DNA of 43,262 nucleotides from Methylovorus sp035565335 (lineage in GTDB: Bacteria; Pseudomonadota; Gammaproteobacteria; Burkholderiales; Methylophilaceae). A program made the translations under genes and the position numbers. The notes beneath the pieces were generated by a model, which saw only the letters and a program-made list of their open reading frames with translations, did no database searches and was not told the DNA's origin. Positions 16,586 to 24,237 of this stretch are shown here, piece by piece. Every line of letters starts with the position of its first letter. Within the stretch, counting starts at the first letter, position 1. The stretch covers positions 1-43,262 of the forward strand of contig DATMSO010000083.1 of the NCBI GenBank assembly GCA_035565335.1, written 5' to 3'.

Positions 16586-17488
16586 CTAGATCAGCAGTTC
16601 ATCCAGTGCTAGTTGGGAAAATTCGCGAATCAGCCAGGCTTGGGCCTTGCCGCCCTGGCTGCGCCAGGCCAGAAAACAGGGGCCTTCTGGTTTGGGCTCC
16701 GCCACCTGCTTGATAACCAGGGTGCCATTGGCGACGTGTTTGGCGGCCATGGCACGCGGCAGATAGCCGACACCCAGGCCGCGTTGTTGTGCTTGTAGTT
16801 TAGAGGCCATGTCCGAGACGGTGAGCACATCTTGCCCTTGCAGGATGCCTGACGTGCGTGGCGCCAGATCCCGCGAGCTATCGGCGGCAGAGATGGAGCG
16901 GTATTGCTGAATATCCTCGTTTTGCAGGGGTTCGGGCAGGGCGGCCAGCGGGTGATGCGGTGCCACCGCGTAGTCGAACTCCAGCGTGCCCATGGTATGG
17001 GTGATATAACCGCCGCCTGGAGGCCCGTCGCCTGGCGCTCCGATAGATATATCGGCACGGCCAGTGACCAGCGCATCCCAGCTGCCGCCGTAAACCTCGC
17101 GCATCAGGCGGATGCGGGTACCAAAGCCTTGTGCATAAAAGCGCTCCAGCACGCCATACACGGGCGTGACGCTGAATAGATCACTCAAGGCAATGCCGAG
17201 CTCGGTTTCAACGCCGTTCGCTACCCGTTTGACGCGCGATTCGATCTCCTGCGCGGCCAGCAGCAGTCGCCGACCTTCACGCAATAACTCGGCACCGGCT
17301 TCCGTCAGCTCGGCGCGATGGCCTTTGCGGTCAAAGATGGCAATGCCGAGATCACTTTCCAGCTTGCGAACTGTATAGGTGATGGCGGAGGGCACCCGGA
17401 ACAGCGATTCCGCGGCCGCCGCAAAGCTGCCCTTGCGGGCGATGGCATCCAGCACTTCCAGTGCATCCATGGTCAGAGAGGTGTTCAT
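16586..17488 (-). CDS. LysR-family transcriptional regulator, YhaJ-like
   Basis: 300 residues. The N-terminal winged HTH reads MDALEVLDAIARKGSFAAAA and continues with SLFRVPSAITYTVRKLE, very close to E. coli YhaJ, which answers aromatic or quinone-like compounds. The C-terminal effector domain follows the same pattern through MAWR-like FLAWRSQGG and AWLIREF. It is divergent from a flavodoxin/yceI/Old Yellow Enzyme/nitroreductase gene set, its likely regulon. A palindrome TTCA-N7-TGAA overlaps its start codon and another overlaps the divergent promoter, suggesting autoregulation. No ribosome-binding site is evident at ATG 17488; ATG 17470 is a possible alternative. Confidence 0.9.
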   Translation of the reverse strand: MNTSLTMDALEVLDAIARKGSFAAAAESLFRVPSAITYTVRKLESDLGIAIFDRKGHRAELTEAGAELLREGRRLLLAAQEIESRVKRVANGVETELGIALSDLFSVTPVYGVLERFYAQGFGTRIRLMREVYGGSWDALVTGRADISIGAPGDGPPGGGYITHTMGTLEFDYAVAPHHPLAALPEPLQNEDIQQYRSISAADSSRDLAPRTSGILQGQDVLTVSDMASKLQAQQRGLGVGYLPRAMAAKHVANGTLVIKQVAEPKPEGPCFLAWRSQGGKAQAWLIREFSQLALDELLI

Positions 17489-17498
17489 ATTTTTTGAA
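17484..17498. promoter_or_regulatory. Palindrome TTCA-N7-TGAA over the LysR start codon
   Basis: TTCA (17484-17487) and TGAA (17495-17498) flank seven bases. Its size and half-sites equal those of the palindrome at 17561-17575. It contains the T-N11-A pattern of LysR boxes. Its position over the start codon would suit autorepression. Confidence 0.5.
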
Positions 17499-17542
17499 TG
17501 AGATATGCAAAATTATTTGCTAATCTCGTGCTTACCTTAGGT

Positions 17543-17576
17543 TTAATATGCTTCAACTCATTCAATATAATTGAAT
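17543..17576 (+). promoter_or_regulatory. Promoter of the flavodoxin operon with an embedded LysR-type operator
   Basis: TTAATA (17543-17548), a 17-bp spacer, and a perfect TATAAT (17566-17571). The -10 lies inside the palindrome ATTCAAT-ATA-ATTGAAT (17560-17576), whose core fits T-N11-A. Predicted transcription start is near 17578, leaving a leader of about 165 nt before the ATG at 17746. Binding here should block RNA polymerase. Confidence 0.65.
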
Positions 17577-17745
17577 AAAGTATGCGGGATCAAGTGCGGA
17601 AGTGAAGAATGTGCGGGAGCGCGGCAGCAGTAGTGTCGGCAGCCTGCTGCCATGCCATCACATTTTCGCAATGCAGTCGTTTTAAGGTCTTGAGAACGCC
17701 AAAAATGAATGTTGTATTTCACTTAACATGTCAGGAGCACTTTTT

Positions 17746-18315
17746 ATGGCAACCATCGCAATCGTTTATCACAGTGGCTATGGCCATACCGCTGCACAAG
17801 CGCAGGCCGTGGCACGTGGCGCCGGCAAATCCGCCGGGACACAGGTTCACTTGCTGACCAGCGACGAAGCACAGCAGCAATGGGAACTTTTGGCAGGGGC
17901 CGATGCCATTATCTTTGGCAGTCCGACTTACATGGGTTCGGTGTCCGCCAAGTTTAAGGAATTCATGGAAGCCAGCTCCAAGATCTGGTACGAGCGCGGC
18001 TGGCAAGACAAGCTTGCCGCCGGCTTTACCACCTCAGCCAGCCAAAGCGGTGACAAACTGGACAGTCTGATTCAGCTGTCCGTATTTGCCGCGCAGCATG
18101 GCATGCTCTGGGTCAGCCTCGGGCTGTTGCCCGGCAATAACCATAGTCAGGGCTCGGTCAACGATTTGAATCGACTGGGCAGTTTTCTGGGCGCCATGGC
18201 ACAAGCCAACAGCGACCAGGGCGCAGATGTTGCGCCTATACAAAGTGATCTGCTGACTGCCGAACACCTGGGTGAACGTGTAGCCGAGCTCGCCAAGCGT
18301 TTGCAGGCTTCTTAA
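17746..18315 (+). CDS. Flavodoxin-like NAD(P)H:quinone reductase family protein
   Basis: 189 residues of the flavodoxin fold related to WrbA and MdaB-type reductases. The FMN phosphate loop is YHSGYGHTAAQA near residues 8-19; the second FMN contact is FGSPTYMGSVSAKFKEFMEA; TTSASQSGDK follows the third strand. It probably reduces quinones or other electrophiles using NAD(P)H. AGGAG at 17733-17737, eight bases before ATG 17746, fixes this start over an upstream in-frame ATG (17728). It is the first gene of a group that includes yceI and likely the Old Yellow Enzyme and nitroreductase genes, opposite the YhaJ-like regulator. Confidence 0.88.
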   Translation: MATIAIVYHSGYGHTAAQAQAVARGAGKSAGTQVHLLTSDEAQQQWELLAGADAIIFGSPTYMGSVSAKFKEFMEASSKIWYERGWQDKLAAGFTTSASQSGDKLDSLIQLSVFAAQHGMLWVSLGLLPGNNHSQGSVNDLNRLGSFLGAMAQANSDQGADVAPIQSDLLTAEHLGERVAELAKRLQAS

Positions 18316-18350
18316 TTAATTAGTTTCTGATTTTTAAAATGGGGATTTCA

Positions 18351-18926
18351 ATGAAACACATCATCGCCTCTCTGGCACTTGTCAGTTTTGCCAGCGTTGC
18401 CTCTGCCGCGGTCGACACTTACAACATCGATACCGCACACAGCTTTGCCAATTTCAAGATTCGTCACGTGGTTTCCAAAACAGCGGGCAGCTTCAATGAC
18501 ATCAAGGGCACCATCAAACTGGACCCGGATAATCTGGCGAATTCCAGCGTCGATGCCCGCATCAATGTCTTGAGCATCAGCACCGGCCTCGCCAAGCGCG
18601 ACGAGCATATCCAGAAACCTGAGTACCTCGATGCTGGCGCCTTTAGCGAAATTCAGTTTGTCAGCACCAAGGTCGAAGCCAAAAGCAAAACCCAGGGTGT
18701 GATCACCGGTAAATTCACCTTGCATGGCGTGACCAAGGAGATTTCTTTCCCGTTCGTCGTGCTGGGCTATGGCAATGATCCATGGGGCGGCCAGCGCACT
18801 GGTATTGAAGCCAACGCAGTGATCAAGGCTTCTGATTATGGGTATACCTGGGGCCAGAAAGTGGGCTCTCCGGTGGGTGACGATATTGAAGTCAACCTGC
18901 TGATCGAAGGCGTGAAGCAAAAGTAA
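18351..18926 (+). CDS. yceI: YceI-family periplasmic protein
   Basis: 191 residues with a cleavable signal peptide (MKHIIASLALVSFASVASA, cleavage before AVDTY). The mature part is the YceI lipocalin-like barrel that binds isoprenoid or other long-chain lipids: YNIDTAHSFANFKIRHVVS, GSFNDIKGTI, RDEHIQKPEYLDA and FTLHGVTKEI are all conserved blocks. The function is lipid, possibly polyprenyl-quinone, carriage. GGGGA six bases before ATG 18351 decides this start over the ATG at 18339. It lies 35 bp after the flavodoxin gene and is followed by a small hairpin, so expression of downstream genes may be modulated. Confidence 0.92.
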   Translation: MKHIIASLALVSFASVASAAVDTYNIDTAHSFANFKIRHVVSKTAGSFNDIKGTIKLDPDNLANSSVDARINVLSISTGLAKRDEHIQKPEYLDAGAFSEIQFVSTKVEAKSKTQGVITGKFTLHGVTKEISFPFVVLGYGNDPWGGQRTGIEANAVIKASDYGYTWGQKVGSPVGDDIEVNLLIEGVKQK

Positions 18927-18949
18927 GGTAATTTCTGATTCTTAACCTT

Positions 18950-18965
18950 GGCGTGCTTGCACGCC
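18950..18965 (+). terminator. Small intergenic hairpin, possible attenuator
   Basis: GGCGTG and CACGCC pair around CTTG, followed by ATTTGCATTT rather than a solid T-tract. It probably causes partial termination at most, between yceI and the Old Yellow Enzyme gene. Confidence 0.35.
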
Positions 18966-18996
18966 ATTTGCATTTAAAAAATAAAGGAATCTCTCG

Positions 18997-20073
18997 ATGA
19001 CAGATCTATTCAGCCCGGTAAGCCTGGGTTCCATCCAATTAAAAAACCGCATGGTCATGGCCCCACTTACCCGTAATCGTGCGGGCACTGGCAATGTACC
19101 TACCGATCTCAATGCGCTTTATTACCAACAGCGTGCGACGGCAGGGTTGATTATTACCGAAGCGACCCCGATCTCTGCCATGGCGCATGGCTATCCTGCC
19201 ACGCCTGGTATTCATACCCCGGCCCAGGTGGAAGGCTGGAAAAAAGTAGTGCAGGCCGTGCATGCGCAGGGCGGTAAGATCGTGCTGCAACTCTGGCATG
19301 TCGGCCGCATTTCGCATCCCTCGCTGCTGCCGGACAATGCCTTGCCTGTAGCGCCTTCCGCCATCAAGCCTGCTGGCCAGGCGTTTACCTATCAGGGGTT
19401 GCAAGATTTCGTCACGCCGCGCGCGCTGGAACTGGCTGAATTGCCCGGCATCGTGGCTGATTATGCCGCTGCGACCAAGCATGCGCTGGAAGCCGGATTT
19501 GACGGTGTAGAAGTGCATGCCGCCAATGGCTATCTGCTGGATCAGTTCCTGCGTGATGGCAGCAACAAGCGTACCGACCAATACGGTGGCAGCCTGGAAA
19601 ACCGCAGCCGCCTGCTGCTGGAAGTGGTCAACGCCGTGATCGCCGTGGCGGGTGCTGACAAAGTGGGCGTGCGTATTTCGCCACTCAACCCGTTCAACGA
19701 TATGGCGGATTCCAATCCGCAAGCGTTGTTCAATCATGTGGCCGAGGTATTGAGCCCGCTGGGTCTTGCCTACCTGCACGCCGTGGAAGGCGGCATGGGC
19801 GGCGGCGATGTAGTGCCATTTGATTTCAATGAATTGCGCAAGCACTTCAAGGGAGCCTATATCGCCAATCTGTCTTACGACAAAGCCCGTGGCAATGCCG
19901 CGATTGCCAGCGGCCATGCCGATGCCATTGCCTATGGCGTGCCATTCCTGGCCAATCCGGATCTGGTAGAACGCTTCCGTCAGGATGCGCCATTGAACAC
20001 CCCCGATCAGGGCAGTTTCTACGGCGGTTCGGAAAAAGGCTACACTGACTACCCGACGCTGCAGCAAGCCTAG
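18997..20073 (+). CDS. Old Yellow Enzyme family alkene reductase, NemA-like
   Basis: 358-residue FMN-dependent ene-reductase (TIM barrel) that reduces activated C=C bonds of enones, maleimides and nitro compounds with NADPH. FMN-binding opening LFSPVSLGSIQLKNRMVMAPLTR; QLWHVGRISHPS; the substrate-binding His/Asn pair in VEVHAANGYLLDQFLRD; and the FMN-phosphate region near ANPDLVERF. AAGGAA precedes the ATG by about eight bases. With flavodoxin, yceI and nitroreductase it forms an electrophile-reduction set. The hairpin at 20103 probably ends transcription from this promoter. NemA is the closest well-known relative, but substrate specificity cannot be read. Confidence 0.92.
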   Translation: MTDLFSPVSLGSIQLKNRMVMAPLTRNRAGTGNVPTDLNALYYQQRATAGLIITEATPISAMAHGYPATPGIHTPAQVEGWKKVVQAVHAQGGKIVLQLWHVGRISHPSLLPDNALPVAPSAIKPAGQAFTYQGLQDFVTPRALELAELPGIVADYAAATKHALEAGFDGVEVHAANGYLLDQFLRDGSNKRTDQYGGSLENRSRLLLEVVNAVIAVAGADKVGVRISPLNPFNDMADSNPQALFNHVAEVLSPLGLAYLHAVEGGMGGGDVVPFDFNELRKHFKGAYIANLSYDKARGNAAIASGHADAIAYGVPFLANPDLVERFRQDAPLNTPDQGSFYGGSEKGYTDYPTLQQA

Positions 20074-20102
20074 AGTTAAACAATAGTTAAACATCACTAC
20101 AT

Positions 20103-20131
20103 CCAGCCCTGACATGTTCAGGGCTGGTTTT
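20103..20131 (+). terminator. Intrinsic terminator after the Old Yellow Enzyme gene
   Basis: A perfect 10-bp stem CCAGCCCTGA/TCAGGGCTGG with loop CATGT is followed by TTTTC. It lies 29 bp after the stop codon and 20 bp before the nitroreductase start, so the nitroreductase is read by leak-through or its own promoter. Confidence 0.85.
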
Positions 20132-20151
20132 CATCAGAGGAGGGAATACAC

Positions 20152-20751
20152 ATGAAAAAACCCGCAACGACCCAAGTCCCGGTGGCAGATATTATTGCCA
20201 ACCGCTGGAGCGGTCGCGCCTATGACCCAGCCAAAGCCGTGAGCCGCCAGCAGGTCATCAGTCTGCTGGAAGCCGCCCGCTGGGCGCCATCCTGTTTTGG
20301 TGATCAGCCATGGCGCTTTATCGTCTGGGATCGCAACCACGATGCCGCTGCCTGGCAGCAGGCGTTTGATTGCCTGGTGGAAGGCAATCAATCCTGGGTA
20401 CGCAACGCGCCAGTGCTGTTGCTGGTGACGGCCAATACCCTGTTTGATCACAATGGCAAGGAAAACCGCTGGGGCAGCTATGATGCTGGCGCTGCTGCTG
20501 AAAATCTGTGCCTGCAGGCAGAAGAGTTGGGCCTGATGGCGCACCAGATGGGCGGCTTTGATGTGAAAAAAGCGCGTGAAGTGTTTGCCGTGCCCGAGCA
20601 GTTCCAGTTGATGGCCATGATTTCAGTGGGCTACGCCGCGGATGTTTCTACCCTGACCGGCGATGTGCTTGACCGCGAAACCGCGCCGCGCGCCCGCAAA
20701 GCGCTTGGTGATATTTTCTTTGACAGTGCCTGGGCCAAGCCAGTGGCATAA
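20152..20751 (+). CDS. Nitroreductase family protein
   Basis: 199-residue FMN enzyme of the NfsB/nitroreductase fold, usually a dimer acting on quinones, nitroaromatics or other electrophiles. Visible family parts: RWSGRAYDPAKAVSR, LLEAARWAPSCFGDQPWRF (FMN contact), SYDAGAAAENLCLQAEELGL and VGYA near the C-terminus. AGGAGGG precedes the ATG by eight bases, a very strong ribosome-binding site. A terminator separates it from the Old Yellow Enzyme gene, yet the functional theme is the same as the genes upstream. Substrate unknown. Confidence 0.9.
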   Translation: MKKPATTQVPVADIIANRWSGRAYDPAKAVSRQQVISLLEAARWAPSCFGDQPWRFIVWDRNHDAAAWQQAFDCLVEGNQSWVRNAPVLLLVTANTLFDHNGKENRWGSYDAGAAAENLCLQAEELGLMAHQMGGFDVKKAREVFAVPEQFQLMAMISVGYAADVSTLTGDVLDRETAPRARKALGDIFFDSAWAKPVA

Positions 20752-20784
20752 AGCCAGCATGGGTTCTGTCTAAGTGCGATATGG

Positions 20785-20818
20785 ATTCGGGGCGCCTCTG
20801 GGTGCCCCGAATGCTTTT
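20785..20818 (+). terminator. Intrinsic terminator after the nitroreductase gene
   Basis: Arms 20785-20796 and 20801-20812 (ATTCGGGGCGCC and GGTGCCCCGAAT) pair with a single G-T wobble around TCTG, followed by GCTTTTC. Confidence 0.8.
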
Positions 20819-20866
20819 CATCTGCTAGAATCGCAGGCTATTTATCATAAAAGCAGAGGTCGCATC

Positions 20867-21256
20867 ATGGCAGTGGTAACCTTAAACCGCAGTAACTTCA
20901 AAGACACGATCGTTAACAATGCCATCGTCATTGTCGATTTCTGGGCCCCATGGTGTGAGCCTTGCGTTAACTTTACCGAGATATTCACTGCGGCCTCGGA
21001 GAAAAATCCCGACATCGTGTTTGGCATGGTGGATACCGACGACCAGCCTGAGATTGCAGAGTATTTTGAAGTGAAAAAAGTACCTGGCATTCTGGTGATA
21101 CGCGAGCAAGCCGGCATCCATGCGCAAATCGGGGAAATCGGAGCTCCGGCGCTGGACAAGCTGATTGAATGGACACGTGACTTTGACATGACGCAGGTAC
21201 GTGCCTATCTGGCAGAAGAAGATGCCCGCCTGGCGCAGGAAGCAGCGGCCAAGTAG
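20867..21256 (+). CDS. Thioredoxin-family protein with a C-terminal extension
   Basis: 129 residues. The thioredoxin fold is complete: active site WAPWCEPC with C30 and C33, and the cis-proline in VKKVPGILVI. The dipeptide between the cysteines is Glu-Pro rather than the Gly-Pro of TrxA, so its redox potential or partners probably differ. The last 25 residues (after DFDMTQVRAYL) form a charged Ala/Glu-rich helix beyond the fold. There is no signal peptide, so it acts in the cytoplasm. AGAGG before ATG 20867 fixes the start; the open frame upstream runs through the terminator at 20785. Confidence 0.88.
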   Translation: MAVVTLNRSNFKDTIVNNAIVIVDFWAPWCEPCVNFTEIFTAASEKNPDIVFGMVDTDDQPEIAEYFEVKKVPGILVIREQAGIHAQIGEIGAPALDKLIEWTRDFDMTQVRAYLAEEDARLAQEAAAK

Positions 21257-21335
21257 TTCGGTTTTAATTCTTATCTTGATTCCCCATGCCCGGCAGCAGA
21301 TTGTCGGGTATGGCGGCAGTGCGACCGCCTGTGAT

Positions 21336-21668
21336 TTACAGGCTTCCGGTCGCAATCAGGCGGTAAAGAAAGTACACGCCTATCCCCATCATGATGTACA
21401 TGGGCAAATCGCCTCGGGTCGAGGATTTGCCATCTGTTGCCGTGCCCAGCCAGCGATTGAACAGGTAAAGCGCAAGCAACGCCAGAGGAATGGAAAAGAT
21501 CCCCAGTGGGGAATCCATCATTTTGTTGAATAACTGCTGCAATAGGCCGTTGTCGCGAAAAATCTCCACGGCCAGTCCGACAATCCCCAGCAGCATGATG
21601 CCGATTTTGCAGGCTGCGATCAGGGTGCTTTTCAATGAATCCGGTTTTTCGGGCTGGCTGGTTTTCAT
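21336..21668 (-). CDS. Hypothetical small membrane protein
   Basis: 110 residues, not recognised. Three hydrophobic segments are visible (about residues 16-36, 55-72 and 88-106) with a short basic/polar loop GTATDGKSSTRGD between the last two. GAAGGG lies upstream of the ATG at 21668. It follows nlpD by 27 bp on the same strand, in the position where rpoS is commonly found after nlpD. An imperfect hairpin, GCGACCG-CCTGT/ACAGG-CGGTCGC (21321-21353), overlaps its stop codon and may mark the transcript end, though no T-tract follows. The function is unknown. Confidence 0.6.
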   Translation of the reverse strand: MKTSQPEKPDSLKSTLIAACKIGIMLLGIVGLAVEIFRDNGLLQQLFNKMMDSPLGIFSIPLALLALYLFNRWLGTATDGKSSTRGDLPMYIMMGIGVYFLYRLIATGSL

Positions 21669-21695
21669 GATGCAGACATTCCCTTCTAAGCGCGG

Positions 21696-22760
21696 TTAAG
21701 GATTGCTGGCAGGCAGGTATTTGGAGGGATCGACAGATTTGCCTTGCTGGCGGATTTCAAAGTGCAGCTTAACCTTATCGGTGTCGCTATTGCCCATCTC
21801 GGCAATTTTCTGGCCGCGGCTGACCTGCTGGCCTTCCTTCACCAGAATCTGATTGTTGTGCGCATATACCGACAGATAGGTCTTGTTATGCTTGATGATC
21901 ACCAGCTTGCCATAGCCACGCAGGTCCGAGCCGCTGTAGATCACCTTACCAGGCGCGGCAGCCAGCACAGGTTGCCCCTGGGTGCCGGCGATATCAATGC
22001 CTTTGCCGCTGCCAGTGTCGCTGAAAGTGCCGATGACTTTGCCGTTGGTAGGCCAGATCCATTCCAGCGCTTCGTCACTGCCGGCCGCTGCGCTATCCGC
22101 TTTGGCCGCCGTATCAGATGCAGATGGTTTGGCATCGGCAGGTTTTACCTCAGCGGCCTTGGCGTCCGCCGTCTTGGCCGGCTCTCCCGGCGTAAAGGTT
22201 GCCGTGGGCACGGGTTTGGGTGGCCCGACCTGCATGGCCTGTTCGCTGTAGGGCACGCGCAAAGCCTTGGGTTCGTTCAGCACCGGAATACCGGTCGCCG
22301 GCGTGCTGGCTGAAGGCGGGGCATCCGAGCCAAGCGGGCGCACTAAGACATTGCCATCTCCACTGCCCAAGGGGGCGGTCACCACGCCGGTAGCGCTATC
22401 GGTCGATTCCTTGCTGTCCAGAGACTTCAGCTTTAATTGCTGGCCGATGCGGATGATGTAAGGCGGCGCGATGTTATTGGCTTGCGCGATTTCCTTGTAG
22501 TCATAGCCATATTCCAGGCCGATGCTGAACAGGGTATCGCCTTTTTTTACAGTATAGAGGTCTGGGCGCCAATCTTTTCCTGCCTGGCTGGCCGCGGAAG
22601 GGCTGGCAGATTTGACGGTGGGTGCCTTGCTGGCACCAGGCATGCGGTCGATAACGGGCGCTGGCTCATTGGCGGCGCAGCCAGCCAGCACGAGTATGCA
22701 CAGTGTGACCAGATGGTGATAAAAAGCAGGTTGTTTAGTCAAATGATGGTTTCCACTCAA
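21696..22760 (-). CDS. nlpD: NlpD-like murein hydrolase activator lipoprotein
   Basis: 354 residues. A lipoprotein signal ends in LVLAGC (Cys28). A LysM domain follows (DLYTVKKGDTLFSIGLEYGY, about residues 65-112), then a long Ala/Pro/Lys-rich linker, and a C-terminal LytM domain. The LytM zinc ligands are lost (GKGIDIAG in place of an HxxxD motif), as in E. coli NlpD, so it should activate an amidase (AmiC type) rather than cut murein itself. The start is TTG at 22760, overlapping the pcm stop as TTGA; no other start precedes the lipobox in a sensible place. It is the third gene of surE-pcm-nlpD. Confidence 0.92.
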   Translation of the reverse strand: MSGNHHLTKQPAFYHHLVTLCILVLAGCAANEPAPVIDRMPGASKAPTVKSASPSAASQAGKDWRPDLYTVKKGDTLFSIGLEYGYDYKEIAQANNIAPPYIIRIGQQLKLKSLDSKESTDSATGVVTAPLGSGDGNVLVRPLGSDAPPSASTPATGIPVLNEPKALRVPYSEQAMQVGPPKPVPTATFTPGEPAKTADAKAAEVKPADAKPSASDTAAKADSAAAGSDEALEWIWPTNGKVIGTFSDTGSGKGIDIAGTQGQPVLAAAPGKVIYSGSDLRGYGKLVIIKHNKTYLSVYAHNNQILVKEGQQVSRGQKIAEMGNSDTDKVKLHFEIRQQGKSVDPSKYLPASNP

Positions 22761-23425
22761 TTCGTTCCGCCCAGCAGAGGGACGAATTTCACCGGCTCAA
22801 GCTTGGTCTGCCGGTATTCACTGCCGTTGCTCGTGGCGACATGCTCAATCAGGTAGAGAATCTGTTCTTCGGTGCCGACCGGGATGACCAGGCGGCCTCC
22901 AACGGCCAGCTGCTCCAGCAGCTCTTGCGGCACATGACTGGCGGCGGCGGTGACAATAATGCCATCAAACGGCGCAAGCTCCGATAGCCCCATGGTGCCA
23001 TCTGCGTGCTTGAGCTTGATGTTGCTCATGCGCAGCTCACGCAAGTGGCCGCGGGCTTTCATCAGTAGCGGGCGTATGCGTTCAACCGAATAGACTTCTT
23101 TGGCGACCTTGGATAACACGGCGGTCTGGTAACCGCAGCCGGTGCCGATTTCCAGCACTTTATCCAGTGGTTTTCCTGCCCGCAGGATTTCCGTCATGCG
23201 AGCGACGATATAGGGCTGGGAGATGGTCTGGCCAAAGCCGATAGGCAGCGATACATCCTCATAGGCGCGGGAGGAGAGCGCCTCATCGACAAAAATATGA
23301 CGGGCAATGCTGCCTATGGCGGAAAGGGTGACTTCATCACGTATGCCTTGCTCGCGCAGGCGCGCCAGCATGCGCTCGCGCGTGCGAAGTGAGGTCATGC
23401 CTATGCCACGGATTACGCTACTCAT
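22757..23425 (-). CDS. pcm: Protein-L-isoaspartate O-methyltransferase
   Basis: Repairs isoaspartyl residues in damaged proteins by SAM-dependent methylation. 222 residues with the PIMT blocks in order: FVDEALSSRAYEDVSLPIGFGQTISQPYI split over residues 45-73, the SAM loop LEIGTGCGYQTAVLS, and DGIIVTAAASHVP followed by GGRLVIPVG. The ATG at 23425 is 9 bp after the surE stop; an in-frame ATG nine codons downstream (23398) is possible. It overlaps nlpD by 4 nt, so the three genes are translated as one unit. Confidence 0.95.
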   Translation of the reverse strand: MSSVIRGIGMTSLRTRERMLARLREQGIRDEVTLSAIGSIARHIFVDEALSSRAYEDVSLPIGFGQTISQPYIVARMTEILRAGKPLDKVLEIGTGCGYQTAVLSKVAKEVYSVERIRPLLMKARGHLRELRMSNIKLKHADGTMGLSELAPFDGIIVTAAASHVPQELLEQLAVGGRLVIPVGTEEQILYLIEHVATSNGSEYRQTKLEPVKFVPLLGGTN

Positions 23426-23434
23426 GGGTGTTGA

Positions 23435-24178
23435 TCAGAAGTCTAGCCAGGTTTTCAGGGAGCTCAGCTGATTGTAATGCGTCAGGTCGATTTGCAATGG
23501 CGTCATGGAAACCCGGTTATTGGCCACGGCATAAAAGTCGGTGCCATCGCCGGCATCCTGAGCCGCGCCGGCGGCGCCCACCCAGTACACGGTTTCACCG
23601 CGTGGCGTGGTGGACTTGATGACGGGTTCGGCCTTGTGGCGCTTGCCCAGGCGCGTGATCACGCGCCCTTGCAGGGCATCGTAAGGCACATCGGGAATAT
23701 TCACATTGAGCAGCATGGGCGGTGGCATGTCTTTTTTCTGGATATGCTGCACCAGCTCAACCGCCACGCGGGCTGCGGTCTCAAAATGCGCAGGATTATG
23801 CTGCGACATGGAGAACGCAAAAGACGGCACGCCGAGCAGATAGCCTTCCATGGCAGCCGCAACCGTGCCGGAATAGATGGTGTCGTCGCCCATGTTGGCG
23901 CCGTCGTTGATGCCGGAAATTACCATGTCGGGCAGCTGATCCAGCAAGCCGGTCACGGCAAGATGCACACAGTCGGTGGGCGTGCCATTGACGTAGTAGA
24001 AGCCGTTGAGGGCTTTGCGCACGGTGAGGGGGCGATCAAGGGTCAGGGAGTTACTGGCGCCACTGCGATTACGTTCGGGGGCGACCACGACGACTTCGGC
24101 GATCTTGCTGATGTGCTCGGCCAGAATGCCAAGGCCAGGCGCAAAGTAACCGTCGTCGTTGGATAGTAGAATTCTCAT
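23435..24178 (-). CDS. surE: 5'/3'-nucleotidase SurE (survival protein)
   Basis: 247-residue metal-dependent nucleoside monophosphatase. The N-terminal metal site LLSNDDGYFAPGL has the paired Asp; VAPERNRSGASNSLT and NGTPTDCVHLA follow, and VSGINDGANMGDDTIYSGTVAAA contains the Asn metal ligand. The ATG at 24178 has no ribosome-binding site; instead a TATAAT lies six bases upstream, so the mRNA may be leaderless. It is the first gene of surE-pcm-nlpD. Confidence 0.96.
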   Translation of the reverse strand: MRILLSNDDGYFAPGLGILAEHISKIAEVVVVAPERNRSGASNSLTLDRPLTVRKALNGFYYVNGTPTDCVHLAVTGLLDQLPDMVISGINDGANMGDDTIYSGTVAAAMEGYLLGVPSFAFSMSQHNPAHFETAARVAVELVQHIQKKDMPPPMLLNVNIPDVPYDALQGRVITRLGKRHKAEPVIKSTTPRGETVYWVGAAGAAQDAGDGTDFYAVANNRVSMTPLQIDLTHYNQLSSLKTWLDF

Positions 24179-24184
24179 GCAATT

Positions 24185-24190
24185 ATTATA
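24185..24190 (-). promoter_or_regulatory. Candidate -10 box of surE giving a leaderless mRNA
   Basis: On the minus strand TATAAT occupies 24190 to 24185 and the start codon begins at 24178, the expected position of the first transcribed base. The -35 region (CCCCAA at 17-bp spacing) is poor. Confidence 0.45.
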
Positions 24191-24237
24191 AGGGAATAAT
24201 GCGGGCGTTGGGGCAGGCTTAGCGCGATTGGTCAGCT

